From positions 558,001-622,000 of the forward strand of contig WACJ01000115.1 of NCBI GenBank assembly GCA_008973525.1: a DNA stretch of 64,000 bases, given 5' to 3'. Every line of letters starts with the position of its first letter. The stretch's first letter is position 1. The notes below the pieces were generated by a model. That model had not been told where the DNA came from. It did no database searches and saw nothing but the letters and a program-made list of their open reading frames with translations. Below, piece after piece: positions 1-12,586 of the stretch. This DNA comes from Stenopsyche tienmushanensis (lineage: Eukaryota > Arthropoda > Insecta > Trichoptera > Stenopsychidae). The translations under genes and the position numbers were made by a program.

Positions 1-1329
1 ACATCTTGGTTCCGAACCAATACGGTTCATCATGCTCCATATTTTTGGGTAAGGTCAACTATATAAGAGATAGCGAGTGATAAGCAAGTCATGATTTGTA
101 AAAGTAGCAATGAATAGTAGATAAACTAAGTATTAGCTCGCTATTAAAAGAGCAGTGTGTGATTTGGGATATTTGTCTAAAAATTGTATGTTGGCCCATG
201 AAAATATTCCTTTGTAAAAGGAAGCTTAATTTTTTTAATGGGTACGTTTAAGATTAGTATATTAATGTCAATATAGTGCTACATATGCATTCAGATAGCC
301 ATATAGAATTTTATTATACGCCGATAAGAACTTAAGACTAATGAAAAATGGTGAGATATACGTAAAGACCGATTTGGAAGAACGCGAAGGTTATATATTA
401 TCACTTTCTGAACGGCTTTTCTACGTTTTTATACGAAGTGAGAAATATCTATATATCTTGTATCGCATCATCTACTCCCTAGAGTATCTTATATACAGTG
501 ATAACGACCATGAAAATGTATTAATACATTATTGGATCTGAAAATATAGATTTCACAACATCTTGGAGCTCTCATTTTGTGCACGTTTTTTCTTCATCTT
601 GAATTGAGTTTGAATCGGATTTAATGGAATCACAAAAAAAGTTGTATACCAAAATAAATGTATACTGAAATAAACAATATTTTGCAAGACCTATTTAAAT
701 TGTAAGAAAAGAGTTATTTGAGGATGTTTTTCTGAAAAGTAGTTTCGAAAGGCATTTACACATTTAACATAATTGAAAAACCTCAGACTGCCCCATTTTC
801 TATTTGGTTCGACCCCTACAGTTTGACTCAAGCCCCCACACGTGCCTTATTTATATTTTCACCCTCGGATTTAACATATTACTTCCACCCATGGAGCGAT
901 TAAATAAATTTATATGAATCAGTAAAAATACCTACTATATAACGTATAGTAACAGATTCATATAATAAAGATAAACTTTTTAATCAAAGTGTTTTAAACC
1001 ATCAAATTTAAATATGGGTTTAATTTGTTTATTATAATTTCTGAAAGCAAATTCATCAAATCAAAATGGGAAAGACTTGTCAATCAGAACTGTATCATAT
1101 CGGATGTCAATGGAATCTGCGAATCTATATGCTTTTTCACTAATATCGGACGTAACCCATTACCATATGAGGGCCTTCTAGAAATAAATAAGGGTTAAGT
1201 TATATGAACATAAATATCTAGGTGAGAGAGAATCTTTGAACGGGGAGCGAAATATTATTTGTCATACTTATAGGTATCACTATTCAAATATGTCATCGAT
1301 CTCAATATTCACCTAAAACGTCACAAAAT
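1..1329. other. AT-rich DNA without recognisable feature
   Basis: No recognisable coding, RNA or transposon signal. The longest open frame (341-541 +, 66 codons) shows no known motif and is of chance length for this composition. A short C-rich patch lies near 790-860. Confidence 0.5.
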
Positions 1330-1857
1330 AAGTTCGTAGGATGACTAATAAAATAACGACTTTATTCATCAACATAGTATTCTTCAAGAGTGATAAATTC
1401 ATTTCAACGCTTCTCTAATAATTCGATACCTCTTTTGTAAAACGATTTATCTTTGGCCTCAAATAGGCTTCAGTTTCGGCAATCACTTATTCTTTGGAGC
1501 CAAATTTATTTCCTTGGCGCATTCTTTTTAAGTTTGCAAACAGATAGTAATCACTGGAAGTGAAACACGATGGACGAGAAAGCTATTCAAAGTGCACTTT
1601 TGCCTCTGTTACTATCAACTTGTGATATAATACATTATCTTGGTGAAGGAGTACTTTTTTCGTCTTCATTTGGGATCGTTTTTTCACAATTCTCTCCTTA
1701 AATAAAGCCATATAATATTTGCCATTGATGAGTTTTTCTTCCTCAGGGTAATTTATGTCAAAATCTTTCTAGCTAACATTTGCGTTTTTAGACGCTTTGG
1801 GTGACTTTCGTCGGTTGCTGTCCACTCAGTTGACTGCCGATTTTGTTCTCGAGTACA
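1330..1857 (-). pseudogene. mariner transposase relic, C-terminal half
   Basis: Reverse-strand translation reads like the catalytic and C-terminal part of a Tc1/mariner DDD transposase. Visible blocks in order are a lysine/proline-rich stretch (NRRKSPKASKNANVS), KYYMALFKERIVKKR, the second catalytic aspartate block LLHQDNVLYHK, SDYYLFANLKRM (the usual APSDYYLF...LK region), and VIAETEAYLRPKINRF near the C terminus. At least four in-frame stops interrupt it, and the stretch between the ANV block and the YYMALF block is shorter than in intact family members, so an internal deletion is likely. The N-terminal helix-turn-helix half is absent and no terminal inverted repeats were found. In intact relatives this protein cuts and pastes its own element at TA sites. 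This copy is dead. Confidence 0.85.
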
Positions 1858-4800
1858 ATTACGGTTATATCTACGTCGTATGATACGCAGCTCCTTTGCT
1901 TCAAAAGCCGCTCTAATCGCGAGGAGAGAAGCTAGAGCGGGTAAAGAAGAAGTCTACGACGAAGAAGAAGATACCATATAAAGGTCCGGGCGTTGCTGAT
2001 TAGTCTAAAAGGTAAATTTTCTATGATTTTTCATCTTAAAAAACTTTAAACGTGTTTTTCTCAAAACGAGATTTTTGCACCTGGCGAAGGTGATTTTTAA
2101 AAAATGAAAAAACTTTTTTTTATTCGCTCGATTTTTTTTTTATAAGTAAATGTTTTGATCATAAAAAAAAATCTTTTGTCCTTCTCTTTGAACACCTTCA
2201 ATTGGAGCTAGAACATCAAGTAGATTTCTTAAAATAATTAATTCACTTTTAGAAACTATACCCATATTTATATCGGCCAATGTTTTATTAACAGGATCAA
2301 ACACTTCCCCTATGGTTTCACCCAGGTAATGAATACCTCAATATTCCTGTGATCTTTCATCGATTTTATAAAATATTATTTTAAAAATTATTACGAAAAC
2401 TATTCAGATATTCGGAATAGGTACCCATGTCATCCGGGTATCGTATATCCGAATTTGAATCCCTAATCTCAAGCAATACTAAGCACTAATTGAAAAGTTT
2501 TCATACACAGTTGAATTTTATATTGATCAATTGAAAGAATAATCTGCAATCCATTTTGTACAGTATAGTAAGCTCATCTCCGATTCCAATGCGTCTATGA
2601 ATTATTGAAAAGAAAGATTTCACACACAAACGCGTTTGGATAGAAATCGTCAAGAGGGAGACGAAAGAAGCGAATTCCTCTTAGAAAAAATGGAACATCA
2701 AGACTATGGTCTTCAGGTCACAGTGAGAAAAACGGATCACAAATGGATGGGAGAAATACAAAATGTTGCCCAAGAGGTTAGTCTTGGACGTGTACATGAT
2801 GGCTGAATAATATATATATTTGCTGAAAAGGAAAAAAATCGGAATATCAAGTATCCACCAACTTGAATAATCGGAATGAAGATATATTCTTTGAGCATTT
2901 CCCTTTGCATTTATGTCCATATATATCTTTCTTATTATTGCCATTGTCCTCTAAAAAATAAATAACTTTAATGCAGGATCAACGAATGAAAAGTGCACTT
3001 TGAATGAAGCACTTACATCAAAAAAATTCATTGTATAAAGTAGAATGCTGTATTATTTTTCTTCAGTGTGAGTGAAGTGTGTATTTTGACAAACGTAATA
3101 CTGACGGAGAATGTTTTTTAAATCTGATTTTGATCAGTCGATCTCACAGAATGAATTTGTGATTAAGCTTTCGGGAGATGAAAATATCCATTGATATCAA
3201 CACGAACAAAAAAAAACCGCATAATTTAAAGATTTTCTTATATTTTAGCTAATTATTATGTATTAAATAATGGAAATGTCTATCCTAGTTTATATCCCTC
3301 TCTACTTTGTAATTTTATACCTGAACATTATAATTTGGCTTTATTCAGGAAAGTATTTCTTTGATAACAAATATAAAACTAATTAAAACCGACAAAATTA
3401 ATTAAAATCATACTTCTTTATAATGTACCGAACCAAATACGAATACACCGCCTCGAGACTGCACTCCTACAAGTTCCGAATACAACGAAATCGAACCGTG
3501 TTTAAGCAAGGATAAAATTAAGATTCCTGAACCAGAATGTAAAGATATTGAGGAATTTTTATATGGGGAAATGTTAAATTATCAAAATACATATATTCTA
3601 TGCTAGGAAATGGTTGCAGTTCAACATTTTTTTATTAAACGCAATGCCAAAGAGATCAATTTTTAGAGAATCGAAGCTTCATACGCTACAGCATAAAAAG
3701 TTACAATCAAAATGTTTAATAAATAATTGGCGGATTCCACGATCGTAGTATTTTTATTGCGCAAATTGCGCAATAAGCTAGTTCTAATATATGAAACACG
3801 AAATAAACGTTTAGAAAATGGCCAAGCGTATCATACGAAAATATTTCAATTGATGAGCAATTCATTCCTCCAAAAGCTCAATGAAGATTCACATAATATA
3901 TATCAAATAAGACAAAAATACATACATACACCTCGTAATATTTCATAGCATATGCTTATTGTGATTCGAGATTATGGAGTGCACTATATCTTTAAACACA
4001 TGTATATAGAATTATTAAAAAGAACTAATACACCAATGTACTTAATTAAAGATAATCTTAATTATGAAAAAGGACTTCAAACTTAACTACCGTCGTAATT
4101 TGGTAATTTGTAATTAGCAAACATCATAAAGTTATAGTATTCATTCATTTTAGTTGAAATATAATTTTAATTTGTTGTTCAGGTGAAAGATATTTTAAGG
4201 CAAATGCGATAAATCTAAGTTATGTCATAATATAGAGATAATTGTATTTTTTCTTTGTTTGTGATGCTGCTAAACTTTATATCAATATAGAATAATCTCA
4301 TTTGGCGTAAGTATAGTAAGAAAATGAATTGGAAAAGGTGTCTTATAATTTGAAAGTGTGCAAAATATGCCAACGTATACTTGCGAGTGTGTCCTTAAAA
4401 CTTCTCTGTGAATGAATGCGTCTAAAAATACTCCATGATAACCTTTGCCGTTGCTGCTATGAACTGTAGATCGCAAACAATACCTTTTTTTCGTGTAAAT
4501 CTAAGAAGATCTGTGAATGCAGGTTTTTTCAAAATAAATGTAAACATTTCTAGATTTGAACTTCATTTATCCAAAATATATATTAAATTATCATAGATTA
4601 CAGCATTTATAAAGAAAACAAGACCGGGTCCTATGTTAGAAAGGAAGTTCTTAAGGGACGTTTCTACCTTGTTGGCTAAAAAAACCCTTTTTTTGTGCAT
4701 CAGAAAAGGCTAATATTTAAGAATACAGTCAGTAAATTTTAAGCCGATATAAATAAAAATTTGAGAAGTTATAGGCTGACGAAGAAAAGCTGGAACAGGT

Positions 4801-5079
4801 ATGAAATTCAGAGCGTTTACTTGGATAGGCATGACGCTATATACCGCAACAGACACAGGCTAGGATCAAATATTTTTTAACAAGACTTTAGGAATTTGTA
4901 TTGTCTATTAAAAGATATATTACGGTAGTAACTATCTCAAGAAGCGTCATCAGTACAATTGTAAACTCGAAGAGTAACGGATGATTTTCAAAGTTAAAAC
5001 CGAAGTGCAAAATGTTTAAAACAAAAAAAATAGTTGCGGAAAAGATGAGCAACCTGGCCACATAGGAAAGCATACATGG
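1858..5079. other. intergenic, short repeat-like motifs only
   Basis: Mostly AT-rich. 1,900-1,975 is purine-rich with GAAGAAG runs and may be a retroelement tail. 2,035-2,080 carries an ACTTTAAACGYGTTTTTCTC motif that recurs near 18.44 kb and, inverted, near 28.34 kb. The open frames at 2681-2944 (-), 3727-3948 (+) and 4282-4476 (-) have no recognisable family. A more protein-like frame at 3424-3606 is listed separately. Confidence 0.45.
3424..3606 (+). other. 60-codon open frame without start codon, possible coding remnant
   Basis: An open frame of 60 codons runs from directly after a TAA to a TAG. The product is acidic, with four cysteines and several prolines (it begins CTEPNTNTPPRDCTPTSSEY and includes PEPECKDIEEFLYGE). 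Its codon content is more protein-like than the surrounding AT-rich frames, but there is no ATG, no clear splice acceptor and no family match by eye. It could be an exon, a transposon remnant or chance. Confidence 0.2.
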
Positions 5080-5606
5080 AAGCGCTGGAAAAATAAAAGT
5101 CGATGGTATTATCGAAATGAATACACGGTCCAAGGAGCTCCACGGTGTTAAAATATGCCAACTTCCTAGGCGAAGAGGATACGAAAACTTTCAAATCACA
5201 TGGTTTCAAACACGAACAACCACTTGCAACTGTGCTTCAGAAACTCCTTTGTCCTATATATTCAGACCTGTCGTCATACGATCTATTGCAAAACGCTGTT
5301 TAGGAGGATATACGCAAAATAATAACGAAAGTTTCAACGCTTCCCTCTGACGCTTGGCGTCAAAACATATTTTTTGCTCGAAAAAACTATACCACTGGCA
5401 ACTTTTATTGTCGCGCATACTTTCAATGAAGGTATTACCTTCCTGCTGTGTATGATGAAAATGATGGCCATCACAATTGGACCGCGGAAGTAAAAATAAT
5501 TATCAACAAAAGAGATATGATTGCCGTGAAAAAAGCTGACGCTGCACATTCCGCAGCATTAAAAGAGGCAAGATTGATCCGAAGACTGGAGCGATCTTCG
5601 AGCTGA
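5080..5606 (+). pseudogene. Mutator-like (MULE) transposase fragment, copy 1
   Basis: Forward-strand translation in shifting frames matches the general layout of the arthropod Mutator-like transposase domain family: RSKELHGVKYANFLGEEDTK (compare the family's GVKYTxxIGDGDSK block), then CPIYSDLSSYDLLQNAV (PIFxxLSxxxLLxKC), a short block where the usual HGKTQNPNES lies (EDIRKIITKVST, with TQNNNESFN readable in the next frame), and a charged tail KEARLIRRLERSSS ending at a TGA. At least two frameshifts and a stop break it. The N-terminal part is missing. The C-terminal KEARxxRRLER tail is diagnostic in this family, which is why the end is placed here. Two more fragments of the same family lie at 17.7 and 42.0 kb. 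Confidence 0.75.
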
Positions 5607-5827
5607 AAAAGACTTTTTTTTAAATAAATGGAAGGTAACATCTATGCTCCTGGTACAGCAGATTAGGTGTAACTATTCATGTTTTCATGTTATTTATCAT
5701 TTCATTCAATTATCTAAAAATATTCAAATAAATGTATTTAATGAACAAAAAATGTTGGTAAAAACGTGTTAGATGATCCTCATTTTATGTTGGCAGCTCT
5801 GAATGGATTTTGATTATCAAAATTTTT

Positions 5828-5941
5828 GAAAAAACTGGGTACTCGATCGCGTTTAAGTTTTTAACGGCAAAAATTATAAACGAATTTTTACTTTTGTCCG
5901 ATACCTCGAACCACATATCGGGCTCATTATCAAGGATTAAC
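5828..5941 (+). repeat. dispersed repeat, copy 1 of 2
   Basis: Contains GGGTACTCGATCGCGTTTAA and, downstream, CGATACCTCGAACCACATAT followed by CGGGCTC. The same blocks occur in the same order and orientation at 14,497-14,582, where the spacer between the two blocks is about 30 bp shorter. The element family is not identified. Confidence 0.6.
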
Positions 5942-7287
5942 TGCCGCCGTTGTCTTAGTTATGCTCCCGGTAATCATCTTATTTATGTACTCCGGCAACA
6001 CTGGACGGAGGATGGTTATATATCAGGAAAATCAATAAAATCAAGTGTTAAATGAATGAGAAAATATTTACAAAAAGGTTGAATTCGCAAAATAACAGTG
6101 GATTACAAATTTAAATGTAAATTAGATATAAAAAAATATTTGTAATGCAAAAATATGTATAGGCTATTTGTATAAAAGCTAGTTATACCAATAACCTATA
6201 AATAGTTAGTTATTTAGCAATAATTAAACCTTGTTAAATATTTAATAATGTTGAATACCCTTAATTATAATATAAAGAGGGAATTTAAATAATGCTCATG
6301 AAAATTTAATTTGCTTTGATATAAGCCATAATCCGTACTTTGTATTTTATTTTATTAATAGGCATAAATTATAAAATTTAACTAAAATTTCCAATATTTG
6401 GCAATCCAAAAAATTATAGAATTATACAATTGTTATAAATTGCAATTTATCAACAAACTGTAGTTTTTTTGCCTAAAAAAATACGTCAATGAAGTTTATC
6501 TAACTTTATATATAAATTAAACTAGTCACAAAAGTAGATCGCGTGCTTAAAACCATTTCTTTCGTGTATGGAAATAATCTTTCAACTTGCTGAAGTAAAC
6601 GTCTTTGGATGTTTGCATTTGGGCTGACTTACTTTCGACCTCGTCGACGTAAAATTAAAGCCTTAATAGATTAACGCGAGACCAACATGTATCTTAACAA
6701 AATAAACAAAGTCCCCGCAAAACCACCTTCATAACTATTTTAAGGCTGTTGGCAACCAACTTATGTGAGATTATGGCGGAGGTGGAAATTGATGATTCTT
6801 ATCCGGCAGGGTAGTGTTTATGTGTCATCAAACTGATAACACCCCCACAATAAATTTAGCTCAAAACTCTGTATGGTGCTTGAGTATTTTACGTGAAGCG
6901 AAAAAATATATTTAGATGAATTATGCCTGTTTATCAAATTTTCACGACTTAACTACGTAAAATTTATTTTAATTAAAAATTCTTCAGACGCTTTGAAAAT
7001 AATTTATGTTTTTGGTGTAATATATAGCTCTGTGTTTCTAAATTGATTCAAAAATTTACCAATAAAGCCAATTAAGCCAATACTTTTTCAGACCCAAAAA
7101 ATTAAGCTAAACCTTGATCGTGACCGTCAATTGGAAATATCCACATTTCTTATCTTCGAAATTTATTGACATGATTTTTTTTCGTAAGCATTAATACCTT
7201 TACTATAAAAGTTTTGAAACTAACACATCATACACTAACACTAGTTTGTTTCATCTCATGATCTTTCAAAACATTTTAAAAAAATAT
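5942..7287. other. AT-rich intergenic DNA
   Basis: No recognisable feature. 6,540-6,840 has a higher GC content than its surroundings and may be an old element or exon remnant, but no frame is convincing. The rest is very AT-rich with A/T runs. Confidence 0.45.
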
Positions 7288-8158
7288 TTATATCTGGATT
7301 AACGGATTTAAATGTGTATGAAAAAAGGGACTTAGTTTGACTGTTAGAGAGAACTCGTGGATAGTATTTTCCTTGATATTAGCATAGCTCGTCTCCGTCC
7401 AATTCCCATAGTCCTTTAGTCTAGCGTACCTTCGGATACATGCAAAATCGAAATCTGTTTTCTTTGTATGAACCTCGCCTCCTCTGGAAGACGCATAGTG
7501 GAAAGGTCGGACACCTAGAAGCTCTTGCGTGAGTGTCATCCTGTCGGGATAAAGTTCAGTGGATGTTGTGTGGCTAGTCCGGGGTAACCCGAAACAGACC
7601 GTACAGCAGCGCAGGATAGATATGGCATATAATCCATGGGTCCCGTCAGCCGCTGTCTGTTACAACAAGTATCTTTCTTTTGCTAAGATTCCCACCCATT
7701 AAACCCCAGAGTAGGGGCAACCCTACGCCCGTGGGCAACTCCTGAGGTAATGATGTGGAGTATGAATCCTGCGCAGGTAACTTCATCGGTTTGCTCATCA
7801 AACGCTGCTGGAGGAGCCCAGCTAACATGATTTGGGTACACACCTTACCCTATGCTTCGTAAAGGGATGCGTGGAACTGCTGATTACAGAAGTTGATGGA
7901 GTCTGTGCAAAGGGCATCGACACTATCCCCAACAACTTGGTGCATACTGGTGAGAACGGATTTAGACTGCTCGAACGGCGACTTGTCTCCGTGGTTAGGT
8001 ACTACAAATGACCGAAACGATATGAGTACCATGGGGAAGAGGTAGTCCTCGCATTTCGTCATCTGCCGCAGCCCCCTTCAAATTGAAGCTGAACTCGTGG
8101 TGGCAGTGACATCGCGTAGTCTTTTTTCTTTTCGTTTCCTCCTGGCTGAGGATCGTGA
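7288..8158 (-). other. GC-richer segment joined to the LINE relic, probable non-coding 3' part
   Basis: This stretch is clearly GC-richer than the flanks and lies directly 3' of the LINE reverse transcriptase on the same strand. Reverse-strand open frames at 7850-8062, 7646-7843 and 7288-7539 follow one another with little spacing, but none has a motif I recognise. The simplest reading is the 3' part of the same retroelement or a second, unrecognised element. The composition change ends near 7,290, where AT-rich DNA resumes. Confidence 0.35.
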
Positions 8159-9066
8159 CTATGACCATGTAGATTTTGTTTTTTTCCGAACCACATCCTT
8201 CCAGCCAACCCTGTCTTCCACCGTCTGCATGGCTATAGTGAGGGTTGAGTCGGTCACCTCCTTCACTTGGTCACTCCATCTTCGTGATGACCGTCCTCTT
8301 CTTCTCTTCCCTAACACACTGCCAATCATCATTCGTTTTTCTAAATTTTCTCCATCCCGGCGAGCAATGTGCCCGAAAATCTTAAGTATTCGCCCCAGAC
8401 AGGCGGATGAGAGTCTATTTTTGATTTTTAACTCCGTTAGGATGGACCGGTTGATTCTTTTGGCTGTCCATGGAATTCTTAGCCGTTTAGACCAGGCAGA
8501 GTTTAGTAGTCCGGTCATGAAATATTTTGCCAATTGGGCACGTTTTATTATTTCTTTACAACATCCTCCATCATTACATATTTGTGACCGAAGGTAAATA
8601 AACTCGTGCACAGTTTCGATTTCACCCCAACTTAGGGTAGTTTTTAAAGTTCCTGTTCTATTTATTTTCATTATTTTGGTTTTCATCTTATTTATAAATA
8701 ACCCACAGACTTCATTTTCCACTTCAACACTATGCAGTAAATGTTTGTGTTCTCCCTCATTAGCCGTTATGTGGTGCCATCCGTGAATCTCAAGTGAGTA
8801 TTTTTTTCCCCTCCTATGGAGATCCCTCCTTCCCACCCATCCAGTGCACGTCTCATTATATATTCCCCGTATATATTAAATAGCAGTGGAGACAAATCGC
8901 AACCCTGTCTTACACCTTTTTCTACTTTAAATCACTCTGATAGGATATCGTCAATTTTTATTTGTGACGATCCGTCAGTATAGAGTTTTCTGATATTTTT
9001 TATCAGGTGACTAGGGATTCCTTTTTCTACAAGCACATTCCATATAATATTACGCGTAGTAGTAGA
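8159..9066 (-). pseudogene. non-LTR retrotransposon reverse transcriptase, 5'-truncated
   Basis: Reading the reverse strand, the first block is GIPSHLIKNIRKLYTDGSSQ, then the RT core motif GVRQGCDLSPLLFNIYGEYI and MRRALDGWEGGISIGGEK. The catalytic box that should read as FADD is LRFTDGTT followed by a stop, so the active site is lost. After a frameshift a 225-codon open frame runs 8836-8159 with SKTK-like (NKMKTKIMKINRTG), YLRSQICNDGG, GHIARRDGENLEKRMM and GKRRRGRSSRRWSDQ, which is the typical C-terminal tail of arthropod endonuclease/RT-type LINEs. The endonuclease domain and the 5' end are absent past about 9,066, as expected from abortive target-primed reverse transcription. The clade cannot be fixed by eye. 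Confidence 0.88.
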
Positions 9067-11072
9067 TTTTCGGAGCAACCGTCTTCTTTATTCAGTGGAT
9101 GGATCAAGAAGTGTCCAGGTTATATATTATATGAATTGTCATCGTACAATAATAGCACATAAAATGATGGAAATTTTCCGTGGTTTTCGAAAAGTATTTA
9201 TTTAAAGCACTGCGGTGTTGTAGTAGAAAAAATTCCCCTCTTAGGCGCTTAGCTATCGATATATAATTGGAACATTCTTCTTTTGGAATGGCGTTCAGGC
9301 GTCACTTTTTCATCTTCATTGTTTTAAATCGCTATTCCATAAATCTCCATTCTTTGCGGCTAAAAAATGCAAAAACAGCCATCTTCAATTCCGATTGCGA
9401 AAACAAACGATTAAGCGTTAAGATTTATGCTTTATTTAAAAACATTTTAATTTAGACATACATATTTAAGAATTATTTTAAAAAATGTTCGTGATGAACT
9501 AATGCAAAATGTCTCTTAATACACAACATCAAAATATTTTGATATTAACTTCTTTTTAATCCTTCGCGGCTTTAATAAACCACATTTTTTATTTATTATT
9601 TGTTTATTTTACTTTTTTATTTCGAAATTTATAAACAGCCATATTACATAAAAACAAATTAAAAGTATTAAAAAAAGGAAAAAATGAAATAAAATATAAT
9701 ATATAATAAAATTAAAATAAAATATAAAAAACAAAATACATAATAAAAAATAAAAATTTAAGGAGATATGTACATATAATAATAATAATAAAATATTAGC
9801 AATGAAAATAAAAATTTATTTAAATTTTACATTTAAAAATACAATAATTATTCATTTTTAACATAAACACGCAATTATAAACGATGTGACGGAGGCCAAA
9901 TATAAAATTTTAAATTGACTCAAATACGTTTTGGATGTGTTGCTGTTATCACCAAACGAATTGATCCAAGAATTCATTAAAATGATGACGTTTGTATGTT
10001 ACCGCCTCATGGTATAGTCCACCGAAGACCAAACACTTGGTAAATACATAACAAATCGACGTTTGTAGTGATTTATTTACATTAGCAACCACCAGACCAA
10101 TATGCGCCAATATAGTGCATACGCTAAACGCCTTGCATAACAAAATGCATACACAAATAATATTTTTATTCTATTCTATACCTAAGTTATTTTCGCAAAT
10201 ATGAACAACAAATTGACAACATTTTATCGCAATCGGTTGAACAGTATGGCAGCGCATTAAATACGAACAAACAAAGATATTTTTTTTTATATATAATAGA
10301 TAGATTTTCAGCAATCCAGTCAACCTTTGAGTTATTTTGAAGACACTACAATTCTAAAAGCATTTAGTTTCATATAAATATTCAATCAAAGTATTTTCAT
10401 TCGTTCGTGAATTAATTAAAATTTGTTCATGTTGTATTTGCTAATATCTCTTTTTAGGCCAATAAGTTAGAACAGAGTTATGATCGATTTCTATATTTAG
10501 ACGGACATAAGGCAAGGCTCGGTAAAAAATATAGCCTCTAATTTTAAATTTCTTACCCAACAGCGAGGGTATAATCGAGGAAAATCGTAAGGGTGTTTCT
10601 TAAAATTCTACCCCTGCTATCAAATCATAAATAACATATGAAAGGTCGCATGGCTATCTTGAAAGGGCCACATATTTTGAAAATGTGAAAGACGTTGATA
10701 GCGAATGCTTAATAGGTCACAGTATGGATATGGCTTATGTTACCTTTCAGGATATTATACAACTTCAACGTTACAATATTTTATATTCGCGACAGTTTTT
10801 CGTATGTACTAGGATAATTTGGAAAATGCCTGCAGCATGTGCACTCTATGCACGCTCGAAACGGACAGTATCTTTTATATCCAATCCTATCGTGTTTCAT
10901 GCCTTCAATTCTTTATGTTCATGTACATAAATATTTTATTTGAAGATATATTGTTTGTTTTGAAAATATTGCTCATGGGGATATTTCTGCATACTGTTGC
11001 ATATGACACCAATGAAAACGTAATAAATATTATGTATATAAAGAAGCATATGATACATCATTTTTTAAAGTA
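9067..11072. other. AT-rich intergenic DNA with low-complexity block
   Basis: About 9,590-9,870 is almost pure A/T (AAATA, AATA and ATAATA runs). The open frames at 9267-9455, 9949-10143, 10685-10930 and 10819-11127 carry no known motif. The last one runs into the Tigger element. Confidence 0.5.
9590..9870. repeat. A/T low-complexity block
   Basis: Long stretch dominated by AAAATA/AATAAT-type words with only isolated G or C. No fixed period was seen. Confidence 0.65.
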
Positions 11073-12586
11073 CATTAGAACCTCGATTATTATCCAGGTT
11101 GTTCAAAATAAAACAAAAAATATATAATTTGCTGATTTGCACATGGAGAATTGTGTCCAGTTTTGCTCGCGTAAGTGATGAATTGCATATTACGAAGTTC
11201 ACTAATTGTTTAATATCGAAAGATAGAAGCTCAGGACGAAAAATTATGAAAATACAGAAGTTGAAGAGTGTATTTTTATGTAATTCATACAAAGACGATC
11301 AACTAGACAGCCAATATATATTCCATTGTTGTGAGAAAAAGCAATATTTTTCAATGCAAAATTAATTGGAGATTGCAACTTCAAAGCAGTTTCGGACTGG
11401 CTTCAAACTTGGTATCAGAGAGCTTGAAATTTATGGGGAAAAACTCTCTGATGACATACCTTCACCAAACACATTAATTGAGACATTTGTGCAGAAGGAA
11501 GGATTCTACGAAAAATTTATATACAATGCTGATGAGACCGATTTGAATTGGAAAATACTTCCCAACAAATATTTTGCATAAAGACGAGAAAATACTGCAC
11601 CTGGGTACAAAACTAGTAAATAGAGTGTCACCATAATGGATGTTCAAATGCAACAGACAAACACAGATTGCCACTGCTTGTCATTAGAAAATCAAAGAAC
11701 CCCAGATGCTTAAAAATATCAAAAGTCTTCCGGTTGAATATGATCATCAAAAGCCTGGATGAATGGTGATATTTTACAATTATGTTATGAAAAACAGTTC
11801 ATACCAGAAGGGAAAAAAATATCAAAACTCCATAGATAAAAGAGGAAAAACATTATTATTAGTAGACTATGTTCCGTCCCACCCATCTATAACCGGATCG
11901 ATAAAATGTTTGCGGTAAAATTTCTTTCACCAAATGGCACACCGGTAAAATAATCGACGGATCAGGGCATAATAGAAACATTCAACAACACAGAAATAGA
12001 AACCATGAAACTAGTTTAAAAGACCTTTAGTATATTCCAGTAACGCGGTAGAACTTAATAAAGGAGACATTGCGCTCCCGCAATGTCTATTGCTTCCGAT
12101 AGCACAAATTTCTATATGATGTAGAAGATGTAACCGAGTGGTTAAATTGCGATGCAAATGATCCTGGATTCCAAATTTTGAATAATGAGGAAATTATTAA
12201 AGATATATTTGCCTCAGAAAAACAAGGTTGAGAAGACAAAGAAGATATTTGCAAGGGGGAGATATTGATTCTACGCATTCTGAAGCTTTTCAGTATTTAG
12301 AAGTCACCATGAAATGACTTGAGAACCAAGAAGAATGTAATCCAGGACAACACATATCTTAAGAGTAGCAATTTGGCAGCTTCTAAAAGAAGATCTATCC
12401 TAAAGCCAAAATCGATATTGATATTTTTAATAAAAAATGATTTATTATATGTATATTTGAATGTAAGTAGACAAAATTAAATCATACTTTCCCTGTATTT
12501 TCCTGTCAATTATTTTCGATTATCTGGATTTTCGTTATCCAGACTACTTTTATCCCCAATTAGTCCGGATAATTGAGATTCTACTG
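11073..12586 (+). mobile_element. Tigger/pogo-type DNA transposon, copy 1
   Basis: The left end reads TA|CATTAGAACCTCGATTAT and the right end, reverse-complemented, reads CAGTAGAATCTCAATTATCC, so both ends are versions of the CAGTAGAACCTCGATTATCC terminal repeat seen at 51-53 kb. A TA dinucleotide flanks both ends, as expected for the Tc1/mariner/pogo superfamily. The right subterminal zone repeats the motif (ATTAGTCCGGATAATTGAG, then inverted TTATCTGGATTTTCGTTATC). The 1.5-kb length is below that of an intact Tigger (about 2-2.5 kb), consistent with internal loss. Confidence 0.85.
11140..12360 (+). pseudogene. Tigger transposase (CENP-B/DDE_1-like) relic
   Basis: Inside the element, the translation shows GIRELEIYGEKLSDDIPSP, then the catalytic-region block FIYNADETDLNWKILPNK (family form YNADETGLNWKxLP), RRENTAPGYKTSK, an AWM..G block, LSPNGTPVK, DQGIIETFN (family form DQGVIxxFK) and an acidic C terminus. 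The order is that of jerky/Tigger-type transposases, which bind DNA through a CENP-B-like domain and integrate at TA. Numerous stops and frameshifts make it non-functional. The N-terminal DNA-binding part is poorly preserved, although the same stretch is easier to read in the second copy (52.57-52.79 kb, -). Confidence 0.85.

Noticed and set aside
790..850. tRNA T-arm at GGTTCGACCCC
   Set aside because: The 5-bp stem does not pair and no other cloverleaf arms exist.
8097..8597. 166-codon forward ORF as a gene
   Set aside because: It is antisense to the LINE reverse transcriptase C-terminal region.
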